Below are positions 1-5,472 of a stretch of 5,623 nt of DNA, in pieces (position 1 is the first letter of the stretch; every line of letters starts with the position of its first letter). A program made the translations under genes and the position numbers. Location of the stretch: NCBI GenBank assembly GCA_013154385.1, contig JAADCO010000001.1, positions 1 to 5,623 of the forward strand. Direction: 5' to 3'. This stretch comes from Thermodesulfobacteriota bacterium (GTDB lineage Bacteria > Desulfobacterota > Thermodesulfobacteria > Thermodesulfobacteriales > Thermodesulfatatoraceae). Under the pieces are notes generated by a model, which searched no databases, had not been told where the DNA came from, and was given only the letters and a program-made list of their open reading frames with translations.

Positions 1-2
1 TT

Positions 3-1673
3 TCCCTCCCTTTGCCCGTGAGCCTGGTGCCCCGCGACGCGCGGGGGGAGAACCACTTTCGCCCCGGACGGATCTATCTCGACCAGAAAGAGGCCAAGGG
101 GCTTTCCGGCCGACTTTCCTCCTTTCCCTTCCTGGTCCAGCTAAGGCCCTGGCGGCAATGGGTGGAGCTCGTCTTGCCCTCCACGGAGACGGGGAACAAC
201 CTTCTCTTCCACTTTCGGGACCTCCTCCTCGTGGGGACCCACGCCCCGTGTCCTTTCTGTGGCCTGCGCTGGCATCCGGCCCGGCAGTGTCCCACCCTCA
301 AGGAGAGGGACCCCTTCCTGGTCATCCAAGAGCTCCTCCGCCAGCGTCCCCAGGCCCTGGCCGAGAAGCTGAACGGCCTCCTTGCGGAGGGGAAGGACGT
401 GGGCCTTTTTTGCGGCCGCTATCCTTACTTCAAACCGGCCTTCCTGCGCCATCTCTTCACCACCACGGCCACTTCCTGGGACGGCCTTTCGGTGAAGCCC
501 GGGCTCGAGAAGGGCGGAAATCTTTTCCTCGGCCTGGAGGCCCTGCGCTCCGGCGACCTGGCCCAGGCGAAAGAGCGCTTCGAGGCCGCGCAGGGCCCGA
601 AGGACCCGCGGCCCCACCTGGGGCTCGCCTTTTTGGCCATGCTTAGCGGAGACGTGAACGAGGCCCTCTATCAGGTGGAAAATGCCAGGAGTCGTGCGGA
701 GACCCCGCTCCTTCAGGCCTATCTCCTCTTTCTCAAGGCCTGGATCTTCGAGCGCGAGCGCAAGTACTTCGAGGCCGAGGAGCACTACAAGGAGGCCCTG
801 AAGAGGGACCGGAGTTTCTGGCCGGCCAAGCTCCATCTGACCACCATGGAGGTCAAGTTCGCCCGCGAACACGTGCTTCCGCGGATAAGGCAACTGGTCA
901 ACGAACCCATGGCCCTTCCGGCCTTCTTTCTGGAGGGGCGCTTCCTGCCGCTGGCCGAAGAGGTGGAGAAGATCCTCCTTGAAACCTTCGAGGAAAGGCA
1001 GGCCCAGGCCCTCTCGCGTCTGGCGAGCGCCGAGGACGCCCTGCGCCCCATGCTCCGGGCGCTGCCCGAGGAAGAGGTGCAGAGGTTCGAAGAGGCGCTC
1101 GCCGAGATCCGCCGCAAGGTCTACGAAGGCGGCTTCATTGATCTCCTCCTCGCGGAGAAGCGGGCCTTTGACCTCTCTCTTGAGCTTCAGGGCTATCTCT
1201 TTCGGCAGACGAAGAAGATCCGGGAGAGCCTGCGGGAATACGCCGCCGAAGCGGCCAAGCTCAAGGAGTTTTGGAGGCGCTTTCCTTACAAGGACGAGAA
1301 TAACCGCTTCGGTCAGCAACTGGCCGCTCTGGAAGAAGACATCGAAAAGCTCAACGAGATCCTCAAGGTGAACCCCCGCCAACTACGCACGGCCTACAAC
1401 AAGCTCCGGTCCATTGCGGACCGGGTCTCTTCTCTCCAGGCCATGGAGAAGGAGCTGCGCCGGGAATGGCAGTTTCGGAAGCAGCTTTCCGTCTTCATCA
1501 AGACCTTCCTCATCCTCGAGCTCGTCCTCTTCGGCATCTTTTTGTTCCTGCCCGTGGTCTTGAAGGCCTTTCACCTCTCGAGCCAAATGGTGGGGAATTT
1601 GCCGGTTTTCTTTACTCTTTCCGTGGCGTTCCTGGTTGTTTCCCTCTGGCGGGCGCTCCTCCAAAAAACCTGA
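3..1673 (+). CDS. Unrecognised zinc-knuckle, TPR-like, C-terminally membrane-anchored protein (5' end probably outside window)
   Basis: I do not recognise this gene and assign no function. The frame is open to the left edge. The first possible starts (TTG 12, GTG 18, GTG 27) have no purine-rich ribosome site before them, so the true start probably lies upstream. Numbering from TTG 12 (553 residues): residues 1-75 look beta-rich. Residues 80-93 read CPFCGLRWHPARQC, a C-x2-C-x4-H-x4-C zinc knuckle. About 170-270 hold two or three TPR-like helix pairs (for example GDLAQAKERFEAA and RKYFEAEEHYKEAL). About 315-490 is a charged, probably coiled-coil helical region. Two hydrophobic helices follow at about 497-518 and 530-550. 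The stop is TGA at 1671-1673. Inference: a membrane-anchored scaffold whose large N-terminal part probably faces the cytoplasm, since I see no signal peptide, though the true N-terminus is not visible. Base composition matches groEL and the protease, so it looks native. No terminator is visible before the groES promoter. Confidence 0.8.
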   Translation, partial: SLPLPVSLVPRDARGENHFRPGRIYLDQKEAKGLSGRLSSFPFLVQLRPWRQWVELVLPSTETGNNLLFHFRDLLLVGTHAPCPFCGLRWHPARQCPTLKERDPFLVIQELLRQRPQALAEKLNGLLAEGKDVGLFCGRYPYFKPAFLRHLFTTTATSWDGLSVKPGLEKGGNLFLGLEALRSGDLAQAKERFEAAQGPKDPRPHLGLAFLAMLSGDVNEALYQVENARSRAETPLLQAYLLFLKAWIFERERKYFEAEEHYKEALKRDRSFWPAKLHLTTMEVKFAREHVLPRIRQLVNEPMALPAFFLEGRFLPLAEEVEKILLETFEERQAQALSRLASAEDALRPMLRALPEEEVQRFEEALAEIRRKVYEGGFIDLLLAEKRAFDLSLELQGYLFRQTKKIRESLREYAAEAAKLKEFWRRFPYKDENNRFGQQLAALEEDIEKLNEILKVNPRQLRTAYNKLRSIADRVSSLQAMEKELRREWQFRKQLSVFIKTFLILELVLFGIFLFLPVVLKAFHLSSQMVGNLPVFFTLSVAFLVVSLWRALLQKT

Positions 1674-1683
1674 GGAAAACCCC

Positions 1684-1711
1684 TTGCCACCGGATCACGC
1701 ATGATTATATT
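1684..1711 (+). promoter_or_regulatory. Sigma70-type promoter of groESL
   Basis: The -35 box TTGCCA (1684-1689, 5 of 6 to consensus) and the -10 box TATATT (1706-1711, 5 of 6) are separated by 16 bases. They begin 10 bases after the stop of the upstream gene. The expected transcription start, about 1717-1719, falls inside the CIRCE element. That is the usual arrangement for HrcA repression of a housekeeping promoter. No sigma32-type promoter was evident. Confidence 0.75.
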
Positions 1712-1736
1712 AGCAGCCGACGAAGGCGAGTGCTAA
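1710..1736 (+). promoter_or_regulatory. CIRCE operator (HrcA binding site)
   Basis: The consensus is TTAGCACTC-N9-GAGTGCTAA. Here the right arm GAGTGCTAA (1728-1736) is perfect and the left arm TTAGCAGCC (1710-1718) matches 7 of 9 bases, with exactly 9 bases between them. The element shares two bases with the -10 box and covers the predicted transcription start. HrcA bound here should block initiation, with release on heat shock when GroEL is occupied by unfolded protein. The identification rests on sequence and on position before groES; hrcA itself is not in the window. Confidence 0.92.
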
Positions 1737-1750
1737 CAAATCCATTGAAA

Positions 1751-1756
1751 AGGAGG
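1751..1756 (+). promoter_or_regulatory. Ribosome binding site that decides the groES start
   Basis: A perfect AGGAGG lies 7 bases before ATG 1764. An in-frame GTG at 1758 is only one base from this site, so it cannot be the start. The ATG gives the canonical GroES N-terminus MKVKPLHDR. Confidence 0.88.
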
Positions 1757-1763
1757 GGTGAAC

Positions 1764-2054
1764 ATGAAAGTTAAGCCGCTTCACGACCGCATTCTCGTGC
1801 AGCGTATGGAAGAGGAGGAGCGGACGAAGAGTGGGATCATCATTCCTGACACGGCCAAGGAGAAGCCCATCATGGGTAAGGTAATCGCCGTAGGAGACGG
1901 CCGCATCCTTGAGAACGGCCAGAAGATGCCTCTTACCGTTAAGGAAGGGGATCGCATCCTCTTTGGGAAATATGCCGGCACCGAAGTGAACATCGAAGGT
2001 GAAGAATATCTCATCATGCGCGAAGACGACGTGCTCGCCATCATTGAGGACTAA
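1764..2054 (+). CDS. groES: Co-chaperonin GroES (Cpn10)
   Basis: This is the 96-residue lid of the GroEL chaperonin. A heptamer caps the GroEL ring in the cytoplasm and encloses the substrate in an ATP-dependent cycle. The sequence starts MKVKPLHDRILVQ, the family signature. The mobile loop, about residues 17-34, contains TKSGIIIPDTAKEK, whose Ile-Ile-Ile (25-27) is the hydrophobic tripeptide that docks on the GroEL apical domain. The C-terminal part has the usual GTEVNIEGEEYLIMREDDVLAII pattern seen in two stretches (GKYAGTEV and YLIMREDDVLAII). Length is normal for the family. It is the first gene of a two-gene operon, with groEL starting 37 bases after its stop, under the CIRCE-controlled promoter. 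Nothing is odd apart from a more A+T-tolerant codon use than the flanking genes. The start was chosen by the ribosome site and family N-terminus. Confidence 0.98.
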   Translation: MKVKPLHDRILVQRMEEEERTKSGIIIPDTAKEKPIMGKVIAVGDGRILENGQKMPLTVKEGDRILFGKYAGTEVNIEGEEYLIMREDDVLAIIED

Positions 2055-2076
2055 TTCCAGCGAAAAAAATCCTTGA

Positions 2077-2083
2077 AAGGAGG
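2077..2083 (+). promoter_or_regulatory. groEL ribosome binding site
   Basis: AAGGAGG lies 8 bases before ATG 2092, within the 37-base groES-groEL gap. It is a near-perfect anti-Shine-Dalgarno match, as expected for a very highly expressed gene. Confidence 0.85.
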
Positions 2084-2091
2084 GAGAGAGT

Positions 2092-3708
2092 ATGGCTGCG
2101 AAGGAAATTCTTTACGCCGAGAAGGCTCGTGAAGCCTTGCTTTCCGGTGTAAACAAGCTGGCTGACGCCGTAAAAGTAACCCTCGGTCCCAAGGGCCGTA
2201 ACGTAGTAATCGAAAAGGCCTTCGGGTCTCCGACCATCACCAAGGACGGTGTTACCGTCGCCAAGGAGATCGAGATCGAGGACAAGTTCGAGAACATGGG
2301 TGCCCAGATGGTCAAGGAGGTGGCCTCCAAGACCAGCGACGTAGCTGGTGACGGAACCACCACGGCGACCATCCTGGCGCAGAGCATCTTCCGTGAGGGC
2401 ACCAAGCTCGTCACCGCGGGCATCAACCCCATGGCCCTCAAGCGGGGCATCGACAAGGCGGTTGACTCCGTGGTGAAGGAGCTCGAAAAGATCGCCAAGC
2501 CCTGTAAGGATCGGCAGGAGATCGCCCAGGTGGCGACCATCTCCGCCAACAACGACCCGACCATCGGAAACATCATCGCCGAGGCCATGGACAAGGTAGG
2601 TAAGGAAGGTGTCATCACCGTCGAGGAGTCCAAGAGCCTCGACACCTACCTCGAAGTGGTCGAGGGTATGCAGTTTGATCGGGGCTACATCTCCCCGTAC
2701 TTCGTGACCGACCCGGACAAGATGGAGTGCGTGCTTGAGGATGCTTACATCCTCATCTACGACAAGAAGATCAGCTCCATGAAGGACCTCCTGCCCATCC
2801 TGGAGCAGGTGGTTCGTTCCGGGAAGCCGCTCCTCGTCATCGCCGAGGACGTAGAGGGCGAAGCCCTGGCCACGCTCGTGGTGAACAAGATCCGCGGCGT
2901 GCTCCAGTGCTGCGCGGTGAAGGCTCCTGGCTTCGGTGAGCGCCGTAAGGCCATGCTCGAGGACATCGCCATCCTCACCGGCGGCCAGGTGATCTCCGAG
3001 GAGCTCGGCTTCAAGCTCGAGAACGCCACGCTCGACCAGCTCGGTCGTGCGCGCCGGATCATCGTGGACAAGGAGCACACCACCATCGTTGACGGTGCGG
3101 GCTCCAAGGAGGCCATCGAGGCCCGCGTGCGTCAGATCCGCGCGCAGATCGAGGAGACCACCTCTGACTACGACCGCGAGAAGCTCCAGGAGCGGTTGGC
3201 CAAGCTCGTCGGTGGCGTAGCGGTCATCTACGTGGGTGCGGCCACCGAGACCGAGATGAAAGAGAAGAAGGCCCGTGTGGAAGACGCCCTCAACGCCACC
3301 AAGGCCGCGGTGGAAGAGGGTATCGTGCCCGGTGGTGGTACGGCCTTCATCCGCTGCATCCCGGCCTTGGACAAGGTCGAGGTCGAGGGCGACGAGAAGC
3401 ACGGCGTGAACATCATCCGCCGTTCTCTCGAGGAGCCTCTCCGTCAGATCGCGGCCAACGCCGGATACGAGGGCTCCATCATCGTGGAGAAGGTGAAGGC
3501 GGAAAGCGGCCCGGTGGGGTTCGACGCCGCTACCGGCGAGATCAAGGACCTCATGGCCGCGGGTATCATTGACCCGAAGAAGGTCTCCCGGACGGCGCTT
3601 CAGAACGCCGCCTCCATCTCTGGCCTCTTGCTCACCACCGAGGCCATGGTGGCGGAGAAGCCGAAAGAGGAAAAGGGTGCTGGTGCGCCTCCGGCCCCTG
3701 AGTTCTAA
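2092..3708 (+). CDS. groEL: Chaperonin GroEL (Cpn60)
   Basis: This is a 538-residue subunit of the 14-mer chaperonin that folds cytoplasmic proteins with GroES and ATP. Key residues fall at the same numbers as in E. coli GroEL: TLGPKG (30-35) and D52 in the nucleotide site, DGTTT (87-91) with D87, and catalytic D398 in RVEDAL. The apical-domain signature VKAPGFGERRKAML follows residue 275, and the late GGGTAFIR motif binds nucleotide. No truncation or frameshift is seen. Two details differ from many bacterial GroELs. The tail ends GAGAPPAPEF rather than the flexible Gly-Gly-Met repeat. Two adjacent cysteines (C273, C274) also precede the VKAPGFG motif. It lies 37 bases after groES and ends 20 bases before a strong terminator, so the operon is bicistronic and regulated through CIRCE/HrcA. 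A long antisense frame over this gene is a codon-bias shadow. Confidence 0.99.
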   Translation: MAAKEILYAEKAREALLSGVNKLADAVKVTLGPKGRNVVIEKAFGSPTITKDGVTVAKEIEIEDKFENMGAQMVKEVASKTSDVAGDGTTTATILAQSIFREGTKLVTAGINPMALKRGIDKAVDSVVKELEKIAKPCKDRQEIAQVATISANNDPTIGNIIAEAMDKVGKEGVITVEESKSLDTYLEVVEGMQFDRGYISPYFVTDPDKMECVLEDAYILIYDKKISSMKDLLPILEQVVRSGKPLLVIAEDVEGEALATLVVNKIRGVLQCCAVKAPGFGERRKAMLEDIAILTGGQVISEELGFKLENATLDQLGRARRIIVDKEHTTIVDGAGSKEAIEARVRQIRAQIEETTSDYDREKLQERLAKLVGGVAVIYVGAATETEMKEKKARVEDALNATKAAVEEGIVPGGGTAFIRCIPALDKVEVEGDEKHGVNIIRRSLEEPLRQIAANAGYEGSIIVEKVKAESGPVGFDAATGEIKDLMAAGIIDPKKVSRTALQNAASISGLLLTTEAMVAEKPKEEKGAGAPPAPEF

Positions 3709-3728
3709 GCGCCGCTGAAATAGGCTTC

Positions 3729-3763
3729 AAAAGGGGCGGCTTCGGCCGCCCCTTTTTGTTTTT
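3729..3763 (+). terminator. Intrinsic terminator of groESL with UUCG tetraloop
   Basis: A 12-bp stem pairs AAAAGGGGCGGC (3729-3740) with GCCGCCCCTTTT (3745-3756) around the loop TTCG (3741-3744). The closing pair is C-G, giving the extra-stable C(UUCG)G tetraloop. A T-rich run continues to 3763. It starts 20 bases after the groEL stop and should separate groESL from the protease gene. Confidence 0.95.
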
Positions 3764-3792
3764 GTGCAGGATGAAGACCTTGTGGTTATACT
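3762..3792 (+). promoter_or_regulatory. Possible weak promoter of the M48 protease gene
   Basis: A -10-like TATACT (3787-3792, 5 of 6 to consensus) lies 28 bases before ATG 3821. The best -35 candidate is weak: TTGTGC at 3762-3767 with a long 19-base spacer, running into the terminator's T tract. A promoter is expected here because the groEL terminator is strong, but this exact site is tentative. Confidence 0.4.
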
Positions 3793-3811
3793 TTTCCTAA
3801 GAGCCCTTTTT

Positions 3812-3816
3812 GGAGA
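3812..3816 (+). promoter_or_regulatory. Ribosome binding site that decides the protease start
   Basis: GGAGA lies 4 bases before ATG 3821. Starting here places a clean signal peptide at the N-terminus. An earlier in-frame GTG at 3764 would add 19 residues, has only the terminator's T tract before it and would bury the signal peptide, so it is rejected. Confidence 0.7.
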
Positions 3817-3820
3817 ACCG

Positions 3821-5200
3821 ATGAGACGCTTCTTGGTCCTCTCCCTGATCTTTCTCCTACTTGCCTCCCCAGCTCTTTCCCTCATGAGCCACGAGGAGGA
3901 GGGAAAGCTCGGTCGGCGTGTGCTCCGGATGATCCGCAAGGAGGCCGTCTTCGTCGAGGACCCGGAAGTGGTGGGCTACGTGGAGGAAGTGGGGCGCCGT
4001 ATCGTGGCCCACATCGGCCCGCACTATTTTCCCTTCCGCTTCTTCGTCATCAAGGACGATTCCCTGAACGCCTTTGCCGTGCCCGGAGGGCTGGTCTTCG
4101 TCAACACCGGGCTCCTTGAGGTGATAGACCGGGAGGACGAGCTCGCCGGCGTCATCGCCCACGAGCTGGCCCACGTGCAGGCCCGTCATCTGGCCAAACG
4201 CATGGAGAAGCTCACCCGTCTCAACCTGGCCACCGCGGCGGTGACCATCGTGGGGCTGCTCCTGGGAAGGGGCGAGGCCGGGCAGGCCATCGCCGTGACC
4301 TCAAGCGCCCTGGCGGCCACCAAGGCCCTTTCCTACAGCCGCGTGGACGAGGAAGAGGCGGATCGCCTGGGTTTCCAGTATCTCACCGCCGCAGGCTACG
4401 ACCCCCGCGGCTTCATCGAGGTCTTCAACAAGATCATTCGCCATCGCTGGCTGCTCTCCGAAAACATCCCGAGCTATCTCCTGACCCATCCCAGCACGCC
4501 GGAGCGGATCACCTATCTCGAGGCCCTCATCGAACACTTCCATCCCCGCGTGACCTATCGTCCTGACCCTTTCCGCCTGCGCCGCGTGCAGGTGAGGGTG
4601 AAGGTCATCACGCACGATCCGGGGAGCCTGGTGGTGCGCTATCGCGAAGAACTGCGCAAGAGCCCCCAGGATCCGCTCCTCCACTACGGCCTGGCCCTGG
4701 CCCTGGCGCGCCTGCGGCGCTTCGAGGAGGCCGTGCGCGAGATGGAATACGTGATCTCGCTTCTTCCCGAGAAAGACGACTTCCGTCTCGATCTGGCGCA
4801 GATCTACTTTGAAGCCGGTCGCTATCAGGAGGCCCGCCCGCTCCTTGAATGGTTCGTGAAGCGCTATCCGTATCGCAAGGGCGCCAAGTTCCTGCTCGCC
4901 AAGTGCTATCAGGAGACGGGAGACCTGAAGAAGGCCCTTGCCCTCTACGAGGAGCTCAAGCCCGTCATGGAAGACGACCCCGAGTTCCACTACTATCTCG
5001 GGCGTCTCTACGCGGCTTTGGGGCGCGAAGGCGAGGCCCACTACCAGTTCGCCGCCCACTTTCAGCTCAAGGGCGATTCAAAGGTAGCCCTCTATCATCT
5101 CGAGCAGGCCTACCGCGCCCTCCCCAAGGACAACCCCCTGCGCGCCAAAGTGGAGAAGAAACTCCGCGCGGCAAGGACCAAGGCCAGCAAAGAGGGCTAA
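3821..5200 (+). CDS. bepA: BepA-like periplasmic M48 zinc metalloprotease with C-terminal TPR domain
   Basis: This 459-residue protein is built like E. coli BepA (YfgC), which assists or degrades outer-membrane proteins at the BAM complex and helps LptD maturation. The signal peptide is MRRFLVLSLIFLLLASPALS, with a likely signal-peptidase I cut after S20 (A18-x-S20). The protease domain spans about 25-240. It contains LNAFAVPGG (82-90), the zinc motif HELAH (114-118) with catalytic E115, and SRVDEEEAD (173-181), where E177 of E-x-x-A-D is the expected third ligand. The loop LLTHPSTPERI (220-230) has H223, matching the histidine that plugs the BepA active site. Four TPR units follow at about 284-419, with a partial fifth to about 435, for partner binding. 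Length is slightly below the E. coli protein. All catalytic residues are present. It follows groESL but is separated by a terminator. The family call is strong; the orthologous role is inferred. Confidence 0.93.
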   Translation: MRRFLVLSLIFLLLASPALSLMSHEEEGKLGRRVLRMIRKEAVFVEDPEVVGYVEEVGRRIVAHIGPHYFPFRFFVIKDDSLNAFAVPGGLVFVNTGLLEVIDREDELAGVIAHELAHVQARHLAKRMEKLTRLNLATAAVTIVGLLLGRGEAGQAIAVTSSALAATKALSYSRVDEEEADRLGFQYLTAAGYDPRGFIEVFNKIIRHRWLLSENIPSYLLTHPSTPERITYLEALIEHFHPRVTYRPDPFRLRRVQVRVKVITHDPGSLVVRYREELRKSPQDPLLHYGLALALARLRRFEEAVREMEYVISLLPEKDDFRLDLAQIYFEAGRYQEARPLLEWFVKRYPYRKGAKFLLAKCYQETGDLKKALALYEELKPVMEDDPEFHYYLGRLYAALGREGEAHYQFAAHFQLKGDSKVALYHLEQAYRALPKDNPLRAKVEKKLRAARTKASKEG

Positions 5201-5257
5201 CACTGGTTTTGCCCTGGGCCTCAGGCGAAGGATTTACACCGTGGACCTCAATTCCGT

Positions 5258-5307
5258 AGAAGTCCTCAAGGATATATTCCTGAGAAGTCCTCAAGGATAT
5301 ATTCCTG
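5258..5307. repeat. Perfect two-copy 25-bp tandem repeat
   Basis: Two identical 25-base units, 5258-5282 and 5283-5307, abut without a spacer. Each contains CTCAAGGATATATTCCTG and internal AGGA/TCCT inverted arms around TATAT. A shorter, degenerate partial copy appears to precede them: CCTCAATTCCGTAGAAG (5246-5262) matches the unit after removal of seven bases. The repeat lies 57 bases after the protease stop in a 272-base non-coding gap. There are too few copies and no spacers, so it is not a CRISPR array. Possible roles are a protein-binding site, an RNA hairpin or a scar of a mobile element; none is proven. Confidence 0.9.
5273..5301 (+). other. Imperfect stem-loop created by the tandem repeat
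   Basis: TATATTCCTGAG (5273-5284) can pair with CTCAAGGATATA (5290-5301) around the five-base loop AAGTC. Ten pairs are Watson-Crick, with one T-G wobble and one C-A mismatch. The hairpin exists only because the 25-bp unit is duplicated. No T run follows, so it is not a canonical intrinsic terminator, though it could protect or process the 3' end of the protease mRNA. Confidence 0.5.
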
Positions 5308-5411
5308 AAGTTTGGAGGGCCGATAAAAAGCAAGAAAGCAGGTTAAAGCCAGATTTTCTTTTCCAGAAAGCTTGAATATTTTGCTAAAAATGGCGTGCAC
5401 TTAAGCTGCGT

Positions 5412-5440
5412 TTGACTTCTTTAATTCTGTTTCTTACACT
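5412..5440 (+). promoter_or_regulatory. Sigma70-type promoter of the AbrB-like gene
   Basis: TTGACT (5412-5417, 5 of 6 to consensus) and TACACT (5435-5440, 4 of 6) are separated by the ideal 17 bases. The expected transcription start is about 5447, giving a leader of about 26 bases before ATG 5473. Confidence 0.65.
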
Positions 5441-5453
5441 GGGCTAAAGTAAG
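5433..5453. promoter_or_regulatory. Candidate operator over the AbrB-like gene promoter
   Basis: The inverted repeat CTTAC (5433-5437) and GTAAG (5449-5453), 11 bases apart, spans the -10 box and the predicted start point. Antitoxins of this fold commonly repress their own promoter by binding inverted repeats here. Five-base arms can occur by chance, so this is only a candidate. Confidence 0.3.
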
Positions 5454-5460
5454 GCAATGG

Positions 5461-5464
5461 GGAG
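5461..5464 (+). promoter_or_regulatory. Ribosome binding site of the AbrB-like gene
   Basis: GGAG, within GGGGAG at 5459-5464, lies 8 bases before ATG 5473 and supports that start. Confidence 0.7.
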
Positions 5465-5472
5465 AACGTAAT

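Noticed and set aside
141..1382. Long antisense open frame (413 codons) opposite the first gene
   Set aside because: It mirrors the G+C-rich third-position bias of the sense gene. Its translation is low-complexity Leu/Glu/Gly-rich with no recognisable domain, and the sense frame has coherent zinc, TPR and membrane features.
1758..1763. GTG 1758 as an upstream start for groES
   Set aside because: It lies one base from AGGAGG, too close for initiation. ATG 1764 has ideal spacing and gives the family N-terminus.
2041..3402. Long antisense open frame (453 codons) opposite groEL
   Set aside because: This is a codon-bias shadow of groEL. It is rich in Leu, Asp, His and Gly, has no domain, and groEL is certain on the other strand.
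3764..3820. GTG 3764 as the start of the protease
   Set aside because: It is preceded by the groEL terminator T tract with no ribosome site and would place 19 residues before a typical signal peptide.
4301..5059. Antisense open frame (252 codons) opposite the protease
   Set aside because: It is a shadow of the bepA-like gene's biased codons, with no motif or ribosome site.
5210..5230. Terminator for the protease gene (CCTG...CAGG near its stop)
   Set aside because: The arms are only four bases with no following T run, too weak to call.
5258..5307. CRISPR array
   Set aside because: There are only two units, directly abutting with no spacers, and no cas genes are seen.
5067..5333. Antisense 88-codon frame covering the tandem repeat and the protease 3' end
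   Set aside because: Most of it is the complement of the protease coding sequence. The remainder reads through the repeat, and the protein has no recognisable features.
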